Part shown: positions 41,567 through 52,985 of the stretch, one piece after another
Layout: every line of letters starts with the position of its first letter
How positions within the stretch are numbered: the stretch's first letter is position 1
Origin: Diadema setosum
Lineage: Eukaryota > Echinodermata > Echinoidea > Diadematoida > Diadematidae
Direction: 5' to 3'
DNA: 64,000 bases
Assembly: GCF_964275005.1 (NCBI RefSeq)
Contig: NC_092702.1
Coordinates: forward strand, 30,478,726-30,542,725
Position numbers and translations under genes: made by a program
Notes under the pieces: generated by a model
What the model was told of the DNA's origin: nothing
Database searches by the model: none
What the model saw: the letters and a program-made list of their open reading frames with translations, nothing else

Positions 41567-44500
41567 ATGCAACTTGAAGACCTGCTATCAGCACAAACTC
41601 CAATGACTTGTGGCGTCCATTCATCCGATGTTCAGCCCAACGAACCGGCCATCGCCTACTGCGGGCAGACGCCACCAACAATGCAATGCGTGCCGCCACC
41701 AGTAACAAGACTCGTGTCACACAACATGATCTCGACCCAGCAGTTCTTCGCCGACAGTAAGGTATCACCGCTGGACATCAAGTCCCTCCTCTGCACAGAC
41801 TCGGAATCTGAGAGCTTTCTATCATCGGTCGAGAGGAAGGCATCTCTCTCGAAGACAGACTGTTTGGCCACATCTCGGCAGACTCCGCCACACGCCGCGA
41901 CAGGACTATCGCCGCAGCTTCGTCAATCTCCGTGCGTCTCGGCAGCCAGCGGGGATCGCATGGAGTCGATTAGAGGCGACTACCGCTCGCCAGCGGCGTC
42001 GAAATGTGGGAAGCTCCCGTATCACATTCCTCTCGTCATCAAGATTCCAAACAAAGTGAGGCTACCACCTAGTCGGGACGGCAAGCGGTCAAACGAACAC
42101 ACCTACAAGCCTCATCGACCAGGAGACGGGCTGCTCAAGATAGGCGAACCCTCACTTTCGACTACCGCCACACTCTTTGCCGGGCAGCCAGCGACTGCCC
42201 CGAAGACAAATTCGTCCGATGCTGCACTACCACACGGTTTTGTTTCACTCTACACCGACATCAGCGGATACAATATCATCAGCTCCAGTGAGCCCACCTC
42301 GAAGGTTCCAGTAAGTACAACATTCTACCCTAAACCCCAATTCTTTTTTAATTACAGATAAGTTTGAGCAACAATTCATTGGCGGTTTGAACAATCCTGT
42401 AGAGTAGATTTTCATTTAACAATAAATGTCAGTGTGGCTCTGTGGATAAGACCACACAGGCTCCTGATTTGTGAGGTCACTGGTTCCAGTTCTCTGGCAG
42501 CAGCTGTCCCCCCCCCCCAAAAAAAAAAAAAAAAACCAAACAAACAAACAAGGCTCTTATCTGATATAGGTGAACATTAGTGAGTAGGTATTATAAGTCG
42601 AAAGGCACAAGTTAGTAAATGATATGAATCATGATGCATGAGTTCAGTTCAATTTCAAGCATCAAGGTCGGTAGGTACGAAGACTTAAGTATGGGCTCCA
42701 TATACAGTGAACCTCGATGGTTATTTTTTCACTCGGTTGTCGCACCATGAGTGGGCGATGGTGTGGCTTAGTCACTCGCGAGTATGCCTTGCAATCAAAA
42801 TGGTTCGGGTTCAAATCCCATCGAGTCAAGCTGAGCACTCAAGAGCAGTGTTGTATAATTAATACCCACACAAAGGGTTTGAATGATGCTACCCCCTCTT
42901 GGGTCACCAAGCAGCCAAAACAGCCAAAAACTTGCCCCTGTCAGAGTCTTGTATCACACAAGACTATCTCAGCATTTATAAAGATAACGTTTATAGTAAA
43001 CGTATCGTGCCAAAACGCATTGTGCAATTATTTGTTGTCTTCACGTGAAGAGATATTAACTTCTGGAAATCATCAAATATTTTATTAAATTTTGTGTCCA
43101 ATTTCTATTTTCCCCGTGATCACTGTACAGTCACCTTACTAACATTCATACTGATGATTTTATCATTATTATCATTACTGTGTGTACTAAGTATATATAT
43201 ATACTTTGATATGTTTACTTTCTTTCATTTTGTTGCCTCCTCCTGGTACACCTTTCAGGACAGACTGTTTGCTCACCCCCCTCCCATTGCTGTTGCTTTT
43301 CACTCTTTCCCTTTCTTTATCCCTCTGGTGTTCCTTATCTCCTTTATGACTCCCTATTCATCCTTTTCCTTCATTGGTTGCCCCATGATCCTCATGATCA
43401 TCACTGACCCTCCTCTGCCTTTTGTCTGTCCACCCTCCTGCTCTCATTCCCCTCCCTTTACCTGTTGGGCTCCTTGCCCGTGACCTCCCACCCTCTCCTT
43501 TGTTTCTTTGTTCTGTGTACCCAGCCTGTCCCTGACTGTTATTGTTGTGTGAAGTCCTTATTATGTGATTGCTTTCCCTGCCTGTTTGTCATTTTGCCTC
43601 TGACGAAGATTCTTCTGGGATCGAAAGCTCAGGCCCCTTTTGACTCCACTGATGATGATTTTTGAAAGTGGAAGAAAATCTCTAGTGTCTAATATTGCTC
43701 ATACTGTGAATAACGAAGGAGAGATACTGGTTCGTTGCTTTGTCTGATTTGCATGCATTCTCGTGTCACTTGTGGAGGGGGAAATGAGTGATACATATGA
43801 GGAACACGTGCTGTAGAAAGTCAAGTATTTCAAGGGACGAATGCATGGAGTGAACGCACAATGCAGTTATTCTGAGTACTACACAGGCCCCTACTTATTG
43901 CTTTGCAACACAATCTTGCTACCCCAACACTAAATTTCTTGATGAAATCGACGTTTTTACCAGCAAGAAAGGATCTCTTAGGATCCTTCATTCGACAAAT
44001 CCTTCATTCAGGAGGAGATTTATATATGCCCCTCTTTAGCTCTCCTAAGTAGGTCTAATACCCCACCATTTGCCAAATTTGTGTGGGTGCGTGTACCCGT
44101 GCGTGAGCTTAAAAGGGTAAGGTATAAATTGTAGAGTGGTACCTGGCAAAATTCGTGGGGGATATAAGGAAGTCTTTCGTTTCATTTGAAAATGGAATCA
44201 ACTAAAAATCGTCGATAGTTTTCTATGCGAAGTCGAACAGATTGTTGTTATTGTTGTCGTTATTATTATTATCATTATTATTGTTGTTATTGTTGTCGTT
44301 ATTATTGTTATCATTGTTATTTTTCTCCAAAGAAAACCTTCCAAATATGCCTCCAGACAACTTTTGATGTATGTTCCGACATCTGAAAGACTCCTTCCAA
44401 TGTGTTAAAAATCGAGGTCTTCAAGCTTCGCGTTTTTGTGTGTTTGTTTTGTTAGTTTGCTTTTTTACGTCCAATAACACAGCAATATGCGATAAATGAA

Positions 44501-45041
44501 TTCCGTTTTCTGTCAAAATTATACTACTATTTCTTATTCTATAGTCGTCATTCCGTTACGAAAAATATTGACCATCATGATTTGTCAAGTAAAAGCATGT
44601 GAAGGGAATTCCATGATTATGCGTAAAATATAAAAACGAAATGTGCTGTCGTGAAAAAGAAATCGCTGTTATGAAACGGCACCATACATTTACTGAGTGA
44701 GATGTAAATGTTATGGTAGAGATAAATGCAAATATTCATACTAAATAGTGGATAAGACTCCCGAATCCTAATTAGAGGACCCGAGTCCGATTTCCGCCCA
44801 GTGCTTACGTCCGTGGACAAGATGTTTTTACCCACAATGTCCCTCTCGATCGACCCAGGAGTAATTTTGTAAAGGGTACCTTGTAAAGGGTACCTAAGGT
44901 AGAACCTGTAAATAGTAATGGCAGGACCCTCTGGTATAGAGTAATTGCTACACAGAAGAGGCAATCATGGTTAAAGAAGACTTTATGATTATAATGATAA
45001 TAATAATAGTAATAATAGTAGTAGTAGTAGTAGTAGTAGTA

Positions 45042-45079
<38 letters not shown>

Positions 45080-48000
45080 TATGATTATTATAATTATCAT
45101 CATCATCATTATTATTATCATTATTATTACTATCATCGTTATCACTGTCATTATCGCTTTAGACCCCTCCAGATTCCTGTCAGACCGGGAACTCGTTGAA
45201 GTCTGCCAGTAATTCCTCGTCTGCCTTGCAATGCCTGCCGTCAGTGCCTTTGAGTGGGGACCAGCTTCGTTCAACAAAACCTACGGGGAAGACGAGGAAG
45301 TCCAGAGCAAAAGGTAATGCTAGAGTCACAGACGGCCGGGTCACAAAACGGATTTGATCCGGGTGAAAATGAGCCGGATTAGTCCCGGAATGGAGGGCAA
45401 TTATTCTGCTACAGTCACACAAGGCCGGATTTCGAACCAGGTCCATAAGGAATTAAAACCGTATTGTCCCGGTTCGAACCGTAGAGACCCGTGTTGACCA
45501 GTTTCGAACCGTATAAAAATCCACTTTAAAACCCTTAACTGAATCCTTTTCGACCCCTATAGACCAGTGTCAACCCGCTTCGACCCGTACCGACCCGGAT
45601 GTAAACCTTGTCATCATCCGTTGTATGAAGGCTATGCGGTATACGGCAAGGGTCCATACGGTTTTACTCTGCGGGTTGCAGCGGGTCGATACGAGTCAAT
45701 GCGGTTCGAACCGGATCAATTCGGATATCAGTACGGAATTGAAATCCGTGAGAAAATTTTGAACATGACCAAAATTTTTTCACCGCCGTATCGTAGCCCC
45801 CGGAATCCATCAGGAATTGACACCGGTTACGATGCGGGTCAATATGGATCTGTACGGCTCGAACCGGGTCGATACGGTTTTCATTCCTATGGACCAGGTA
45901 CGAAATCCGGCCGTGTGTGACTGTAGCATTAGTGAAGTTAATACTCTCGCTGTGATTCTCGTTTTTGACGCGAGAAGTTTAGCCTCAGTCTTGTGCGGGT
46001 AGTATCCTTCCTCTAAAAAGTGATGACGAGTTCATGTTTTAACGATGTACATGCCCTGGGTGTGTCGAGAAAATTTCTTCTGTTCTGTGTGTGTGTGTGT
46101 GTGCGTGTGTGTGTGTGTGTGTATGTGTGTGCGCGCCGATTTCATTACTTAGTTTATTATTTCCTACTTACTGCTTATTAACTTCATTAATCTGCCAGAA
46201 AAAAAATATATATCTATACTGTTTTATTATTCAATAAACACTTATTACCACACCATACCATAACAATGATTTGATGTTTTAAAGAAGTAAAGAGACAGAA
46301 AAAAAGGGGGGATCAGAACTTATGACGTCAGAAAATTTGAGTGCAGGATAATGAAGAGGATCTGATCCTCTCTTTCTTGAATTTCATCGATAGCTGGCGG
46401 TATTTCCAAGAAGCGAACATCGTTCACACACGACCAGGTCCATGCCATGGAGGTGCGATTCGAACAGCAGCGCTACTTGACGAGCGTGGAGCGAAAGGAG
46501 CTGGCAGCACTCATTGGATTGGACGATAACACGGTATGTACACATATGCAAATTTCTTTTAAAGGTTGTCCCAGATCTGCATTCGATTAACGATGGGATC
46601 ATTCAATTTTAAGTGAATTTGAATGATCACCGAGATCATCATTCAAAAAGTTATTAACTAGTTCATTCCATTGAAATGTCATCACCATGTATGATGTACG
46701 CTTTCAAAGTTGCAGCAGCACCGCTTTGATGAATGTTCAGGAATTCAAATTCGGGATAAGGCAAGCATTTACAGTATTTGGGTAGTAATTCTCGTTACAG
46801 CTTATTTTTTGTAGCTTTTCATAATGTTTATGTTTGAATAACCTTTAAAAACCGCTGGGTTGCTTTTGCCAGCGCATAATGAGTGTATACAGGGTCAAAA
46901 AACTACAAGTATACAAAGGGGTGAAATAAAATGACTATCCTATTGGCAAGAAAGTGACTGCCAATTTCTTTGTAACTTGAATGGAGAAGAATTTAAGAGA
47001 AATGATTTCAAATTGAACGCTCAAAGAATGAAAAATGCACCGTGGATGATTGTGGAGTGTTGACGAAAAAGGTTTGAACTAGAACGCCTATTCTTGAATT
47101 CGAATGCAAATCTGACGAAATTGGGCGGGAAAACTTATACTTTGATTTTGTTGATGAGCAGCCCCATCCATCCAGAAAAAAAAGAGCTAATTTATAGTAC
47201 TCTCAACTTTCACTACGTATCAACAACTTATAGAGAAGAAATTTGGAACCTAGCAACTCTTCCTACAACTTATTTTTTATTCTTCAAGGGAAAAAGTTTC
47301 AGACCAGGTATCGACTAGATAATATTGACATCGTTTATCATTATGAAATGGTCAAACCGTGTCATTTAAGACTGTGAAAGAAAGGGGCGTATTGCAAACT
47401 TTTATCATATCTTATAAACTCCTTTGAAATTCACTCTTAAGTTTTATTTCTTTCTACCATCAACAGGTGAAAGTTTGGTTTCAAAATCGCCGCAGTAAGC
47501 TCAAGAAGAGGGCGGAAGTGAGTAGCAGCAGCGGAGGCTTCGGGAATGGCGCCGTCCAGTCTCACCGGGGACTCTCTTCATCTTCCATACCGCCCAACAC
47601 CGGGCTGCCGCCGCAGCCAGCAATGACTTCGACGGCCCCGCAGGACTTCGCACATCCCTCGCTGCTTTCCATCCCGCCGGCGGTGGTGCAGCCAATCAAC
47701 AAGTCTGTAGGTGATCACGTGATACCTACCCAAGGCGCCACGCACTTCGCAATGCCACCAAACGTTGCCATGTCTCAGCCTGCCCCATCTGCTCTCGTGA
47801 GTCAAGTTGCCAACGTGCCCGTCGACTCCCAGCTACCCGTACACGCTGGCAGTCATCACTTCAGCCCGTATGGGAGCGCTGTTCTTCCCGATGTGCGAGC
47901 TCCTCAGCACTCCTCTGCTATGGCACACTATACATCTGCATCATCCGCCATTTCACCACTGATGTCGCACACACAGACTTACCAGACGTCCTCCTCTCAT

Positions 48001-48201
48001 CCAAACAGCAGCAACATGCACCTAATCCCGCCATACGGTTTAGGTCTCCATCAGTACAACCCATACGGCTTGGAAGGGTCGCTATCATCCGCATCGTACG
48101 GGATCCCTGGGTCGGACGGCTTGAGCAGTCAACCTGGAGACCACTGGCCCAATGCGCCTATGTCCCTCCCGCCTTTATCCAACGGCTTCGTACCAATGTG
48201 A
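41567..48201 (+). CDS. ANTP-class homeobox transcription factor, divergent Dlx-like
   Basis: Four exons, 41567-42310, 45163-45313, 46394-46533 and 47467-48201, with GT-AG ends and consistent phases, give 589 aa. The homeodomain is residues 302-361: KKRTSFTHDQVHAMEVRF, RYLTSVERKELAALIGL, then KVWFQNRRSKLKK, with Q50 and N51 as in ANTP-class proteins. RRSK at 53-55 and an intron between positions 44 and 45 are both Dlx-like. Overall it is far from the strongly conserved Dlx homeodomain (RKPRTIYSS..), position 44 is Thr instead of Gln, and the protein is about twice Dlx length. Flanks are low-complexity: a Ser/Pro/Thr-rich N-terminus of about 300 residues and a Ser/Pro/His-rich C-terminus. It should act as a nuclear DNA-binding regulator. 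The ATG is preceded by an in-frame stop. Gene symbol withheld because orthology is uncertain. Confidence 0.88.
42430..42576 (+). mobile_element. tRNA-derived SINE fragment (copy 2) interrupted by a C/A run
   Basis: In intron 1 of the homeobox gene. TGTGGCTCTGTGGATAAG resembles an A box and TGGTTCCAGTTC a B box. The body reads CAGCTGTCC, then C10A17 and CAAA repeats, then AAGGCTCTTATCTGATAT, which lines up with TGTCC...AAGGCACCTTATCCTCAT in the SINE at 7482. Confidence 0.5.
42755..42910 (+). mobile_element. tRNA-derived SINE-like sequence (copy 3)
   Basis: TGGCTTAGTCACTCG at 42764-42778 as an A-box-like stretch and a clean B box GGTTCAAATCC at 42808-42818. The acceptor stem does not pair, so it is not a tRNA gene. 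Confidence 0.5.
43250..43680 (+). mobile_element. Possible 3' fragment of a non-LTR or Penelope-like element
   Basis: A pyrimidine-rich tract (CCTCC, CTTTCC) ends in CTGACGAAGATTCTTCTGGG and ATCGAAAGCTC. The CTGACGA (43600-43606), a 5-bp hairpin, and GAAA (43623-43626) imitate a hammerhead ribozyme core, and such motifs occur in Penelope-like elements. No reverse transcriptase or GIY-YIG frame is visible. Uncertain. Confidence 0.3.
44740..45140 (+). mobile_element. tRNA-derived SINE (copy 4) with ATA/GTA microsatellite tail
   Basis: GTGGATAAGACTCCCGA, a degraded B box GAGTCCGATTTCC, then GTGCTTACGTCC.TGGACAAG, ATGTTTTTACCCAC and GTCCCTCTCGA match the minus-strand SINE at 52757 almost base for base. 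The end (GAAGAGGC...AAGACTTTAT) also matches and runs into ATA/GTA/ATT repeats (about 44986-45140). It lies only 20-odd bases before homeobox exon 2. Confidence 0.8.
45315..45931. mobile_element. Foldback MITE abutting homeobox exon 2
   Basis: The left end TAATGCTAGAGTCACAGACG and the right end (minus strand) TAATGCTACAGTCACACACG pair. A second left-type end, TGCTACAGTCACACAAGG, starts at about 45407, and its next 100 bases match the right arm better than the outer end does. The interior repeats TTCGAACCGTA and CGACCCG motifs. The outer left end starts one base after the exon's last base plus G of the donor. Confidence 0.75.
46087..46136. repeat. (TG)n microsatellite
   Basis: TG/CG run in the intron between homeobox exons 2 and 3. 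Confidence 0.9.
46534..47466 (+). other. Intron splitting the homeodomain (position 44/45)
   Basis: Donor GTATGT at 46534, acceptor CATCAACAG at 47458-47466. It separates helix II/turn codons from the recognition helix. No repeat or other gene was noticed inside. Confidence 0.8.
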
Positions 48202-51200
48202 AACTGTGATTAACATGATTAATGCCCTCCCCCAACGACCGATATCTCATGAGAAATAAATTTGATAAGGAAATGTGGAATCACAATTTGACTTTATTTC
48301 TTTGTGAAACAGGATTTATCATTGTGGGAAATGCGGGAGAAATTAAAGAAATGGGTGGCTCCATCGTCACGAAACGTAATGTAGTTATTACCAAATGTTT
48401 GCCATTTAATGAGAAGCCTGACAATTGAACATTATTATGAATAAATATACCATTGGTGCATCCAGAGAGAAGTATAAAAAGACAACAGTGTGTGCGTTTA
48501 TGCGTGCGTACGCGTTTGCTTAAGTGCTAAAGAGTACGGACTTTGACACAGTCTCTGGCGCCTTCAGAGGTATTATTCTACAGCATTGAATGGGGGAGGC
48601 AGGGTATTATGTTTCTCCGTTTTATAGGTAATTTTGATCAAAAATGAACGTAGAATATCCTTTTATAGGCAATATCAGAGATGATGTAATTTTCGTCTTA
48701 TTAGATCGTCTTCAAGAGAAAATGGTCGAATGAAATTAGATCCTAAATTGCAATGTTTATTCCTCATGCTGTTCCTTTCTATGGAGCACCTGAAATAAAA
48801 CGACACTATGACCATGAACGTAGAAATGATAAAGTGCTTCAAAAGACGCAAACTTGCCAAATACACGTGCTGAATTCAATCTACGTGCCATAGACATAGC
48901 TACTCATACATTGTGCCTCAACCAAGTCTAGTCCTGCTTGCGGTTGAATCCCTTGCCAATCCAGCCATCACTGTTTGATATTGATGATGATAATCATAAT
49001 TTGCTGGTCTAATTCCTTTTCATTGTATTTTCCTCTTTTCATGATATTGTTTGGAAGCGTGTAGGCCTACATATCACAGGCTGTATCACTTTCGAGTTAG
49101 TCATTTTAGCTTTCATAGCATCATAACTAATTATCCGCCATAATGTGAAGATACGGGTAGAGAAATTTAAGGTGGTAGCAATTTGTTGCCCATTGCTTTG
49201 TAAGTGAGGAAGCCATTTTGTTTCGTTATTGCTATCAGCTGATCTTCGTTTGCTGAATGGAGGAAACACAACCTTGCCCTGGACGATCGCCAGTTGAGTC
49301 GAAATATGTGATAGCGCCCTCTTGTGTTAAAATATCCACTGACTAGACACGAGATGCCAACAATAACATTATTCGCATCATTCTGTTATACTGTATAGAA
49401 AGCAGGGGGCATTAATGTTGTTCTGGTTATCTGTTCTCCTTTGCATGTTGGGAAAAACGTATACATGTTCTAGTTGCTAATTGTGGGATAGCAACCAGTA
49501 CCGTTTCTATGCAACAACACCTTTTTTTTTTTTCTTCTTCTTCTTCTTTTTTTTTTAAAGACATACCATTAGAAGAGTGTCGCACACCCACAAATGCATT
49601 GGGGCCCTGGTTGCCGTGCGAACCCTTGTCGCAAAGACTTGCCAAAATTTGAATAATGGGAATTAAGCGTGAATAATGCCAGTTTAATAGCTGACTTTTT
49701 GTTTGAGAAAAGGGGGTGTTCCTCGACGAAATCCATCGTATCCAACTTTTTGGCTGAAATGTCTATACTCTGCAATTTGAGTGCCAGTACAAATACTTAA
49801 GTTTCAGCGTAAGGGGTAAAGCGAAAAATCAGTGCAAGATGTGCAGAGTTGGATTTTGAGTGATGCCTCAATATATTTTAGGACCAAACGAAAAAAAGTA
49901 TGTTCACCGATTGAATAAAAAGCAAATGAATGTGAGGTGCTTTCAGTGTTTCGTACATTTTACATATTTCTCTTTCCACTGAAACATCTCCGTGCAAAGA
50001 TTATTACACAAGACATGCTTTTTGAAACTAAATAATTGGAATCATTGGATATTGTTATCTTGTCAAACAGTGTGCCCTAGATTTGGGGAAACATGCACAG
50101 AATGATGCAACTCCTAATTTTCGTTCAAAGTAAAATGTACGGTGATACAGATTGTAAACAGTCATGAAACATAGTGATGTTGTTTAACTTTCCTCTTTCG
50201 GTGGCTGGTTTGTTCAACATAATGTTGCACGGGAGGGGGGATGGGGTGGCGGGGGTAAAAAGAAATAATTAGCTGTCGGACTCGAATGGGATAGTAAATG
50301 ATGTGTACACACACCTGTAAACAGCCGATGTTACTGATTCAGCCATGTTTAATTGATGTGTGTTATAACTGGAAAAGTTGAGATGATTATTCCACTGTGA
50401 AGTACTTCTTTTCTTGATATGTGAACAGCACGATGAAATGATAGTATTGACATATATTTTTGATACTTGTCGAAACTTATATTAGATTTTTTTTTCAATA
50501 AATTAAGAAGTGAAGTAATTTATGTTGTGTGCTGTGTTTATGTGTGCTCTTAAGACCTATAAAACGTACGTAACATGTTTGGGTTGACTTTAATGGATAA
50601 ATGTATAAATAAGATGGACGTAGTGACAGCAATTTCATCAAAATCGAGAATAAGATACGAACGTCATAAAAGTTTCACATATAAAGTTTGAATGCAAAAT
50701 CAGATAAACGCCATTTTCACAGTTTTCTTTTAAACAAAATAAAAATTCATCATCGAATTGAAGGGAAAAAAGATTTGTGCACAGGTCAATGAGAGAACTG
50801 TAAAGGGTCGTGACAATTTGAGTTTGTGTTATAGACTAACATCTCCGATCTGTGAAACTTTGAAATTCCGTAACTATCTTTAGGTCCGATCCTCGTGAAA
50901 TGTCTCCCCTTTTGCGGATCTGATTTTTCTTACTTTAACGCAGTGGGAAATTGTGTTTTACAGCGTCGGGACAAGCAAATGATTATGTTTTGAGTGTTTT
51001 TTTTTTTGTACATGTCCCGTTGTTCTCTTCGATATACGATCGCTGTTTGTTGTATAAAATTCTGACCATGCACACACACTCATCAAACGACTTCTCCAAG
51101 AATACAAGTCAAAACCGCTTCGAAGAGTTCTCATAATTTCAAGCACAGTTATTCAGTAATTATGGTAATGAAAGCAGATTTTTCACACCCTATCCTATAT

Positions 51201-52009
51201 CTCGCATAGCACAGATAAAGTGTGGCAACCATGGCAGCATCAACATTTAGCGTGAAACATAAGACGGATATTTCCCTCAAGTTCTGCCAACACAGATAGT
51301 GAACGATCGCTGTTACGAGGCCTGGCCGTTCACACATCTCAATGATACGATGGAAAACGAAACATTTCTTAATGAACAAATTCTTCGATATGGGCAACAG
51401 AGACGGAAAATATATAATAAGATGCATAAAAGGGGAATCGTTCGTCATTATTGTACGAAACACCTAAGCCTCTCAGGGAAAGTAAACTTATTCTGTCACA
51501 ACAGGGAATGAAAGACCGTGGTACCAAACTATTATTATCAAAATCAACATTGGACAAGCACGGCGGCCGGTACAAAATGACGACTTTAGTTACAACGTAT
51601 ATGAGGACATTATTTTCTGCGAATGGAAATTTATCATTTAGGCTGGATAATCATAAGTATACCCTTGCGAAGACATTTTATAGATGGTCTCAATTGACTT
51701 ATACATACAATGCGCAGTAACAGAATTACTGGTCTCAGATAAATGGCGCCATCTTTTGACTTTGAACGCACCATCGTCAAAATGAGGGATGATACGGAGT
51801 TGTGGTTGACGAATGGCGAATTCCTTCGCAGCATTAACCCAACGGATTTTTGTCCTTGCATGCAGAGGCACATTGCAATTTTTCCCCGTGCAGATACCTG
51901 CCAATTAGTTATAGGCGTAAAACTGTGATCCATCATTCTGACTTAAAAGAAAGAGAAAAAATAAAAGAAATAAAGAATGAGAAACTCCGAAAGTTAAGAG
52001 TACCAGTCA
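48202..52009. other. 3' flank of the homeobox gene; no further gene seen
   Basis: AT-rich sequence with T/C runs near 49520 and a G-rich patch at 50228-50256. Short open frames do not resemble proteins. Possible regulatory DNA by position only. Confidence 0.35.
48255..48260 (+). promoter_or_regulatory. Poly(A) signal after the homeobox gene
   Basis: AATAAA 54 bases past the stop; another lies at 48440-48445. Either could end the transcript. Confidence 0.5.
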
Positions 52010-52275
52010 TGGTTCCATGACATTTTGCTCAATTGTTTCCGTGAAATATCTGCACACTAAGTTAAACATAAATTCTACCTTCAAACACAACTCTAATTTA
52101 ATCCTGATCCTAACCTTTGAATCAGGCTAAACCTAAAAAAAGAAGAACAACAAAAACAAACAACAAACAAACAAACAAAAACAAACAAAAAATATCAGTA
52201 CCTTAACCCTATTCAGTCCTTGGAGAAAATGAGACCAGAGCAATTGTCCCAGGAACAAATGTCGTGTCACCACCA
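52010..52275. mobile_element. Dispersed repeat, copy 2, with terminal inverted ends
   Basis: Head GGTTCCATGACATTTTGCTC. The far end, on the minus strand, reads GGTGACACGACATTTGTTCC, a weak inverted match. The middle CCTGATCCTAACC..AAACCTAA echoes the CCCTAA block of copy 1 at 17338. Contains an ACAAACAAACA run. Confidence 0.5.
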
Positions 52276-52567
52276 GCCACAGGGGCCTCTTGCCAGATTT
52301 GACTCGCTAAGTCTTCATCACACGTCATTCATGAATATGAGGTCTGACAAGCGCATTCCACCTGCTTTTCGGTTGACTTAGAAATAGCGCCATCTTTGGC
52401 CATTTGCCACTTCTCGTCGTCAGTGAAAGAAACAAACTTGCTAGGGATGTACTACAAAATACACGGAAACAAAACCCACTATTACCACAAACATAACAAC
52501 AATAGACTAAACAGTACTACGACTCGATGTGTGAGATAGGAAATAGATTAATAAGATCTACGGAGCT

Positions 52568-52620
<53 letters not shown>

Positions 52621-52621
52621 C

Positions 52622-52656
<35 letters not shown>

Positions 52657-52661
52657 TGATG

Positions 52662-52728
<67 letters not shown>

Positions 52729-52985
52729 TAATAATAATAATGATGATAATAATAATGTCTTATTTATCCAGGGTAGCCTCTTCAGTGTTGCCACTGCTCT
52801 ACCAGAGAGCCCTGTTATTATTATTATTACCCTAGCATTGCCAGGTACCCATTTATACACCTGGGTCGAGAGGGACATAGTGGGTAAAAACATCTTGTCC
52901 AAGGACGTAAGCACTTGGCGGGATTCGAACTCGGGTCTTCCGATCGGGAGTCGGGAGTCTTATCCACTATGCCACAGCGCCCCCA
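52568..52985 (-). mobile_element. tRNA-derived SINE (copy 5), minus strand, with ATA microsatellite tail
   Basis: Read on the minus strand from 52985: GTGGCATAGTGGATAAG (A-box region, 52975-52959), B box AGTTCGAATCC (52931-52921), then the same GTGCTTACGTCC body as at 44740, CCAGGTGTATAAATGGGTAC, GAAGAGGC and AAGACATTATTATTATC. The 52568-52756 ATA/ATG array is its 3' tail. The best preserved SINE in the window, about 230 bp plus tail. Confidence 0.85.

Noticed and set aside
41656-41871. Minus-strand frames across homeobox exon 1
   Set aside because: Shadows of the plus-strand coding exon.
44948-45277. Ile/Thr/Val-rich frames near homeobox exon 2
   Set aside because: Microsatellite tail of the SINE; the true exon 2 is read in another frame from 45163.
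52915-52985. tRNA gene
   Set aside because: A and B boxes are present but the tRNA stems do not form and a SINE body follows.
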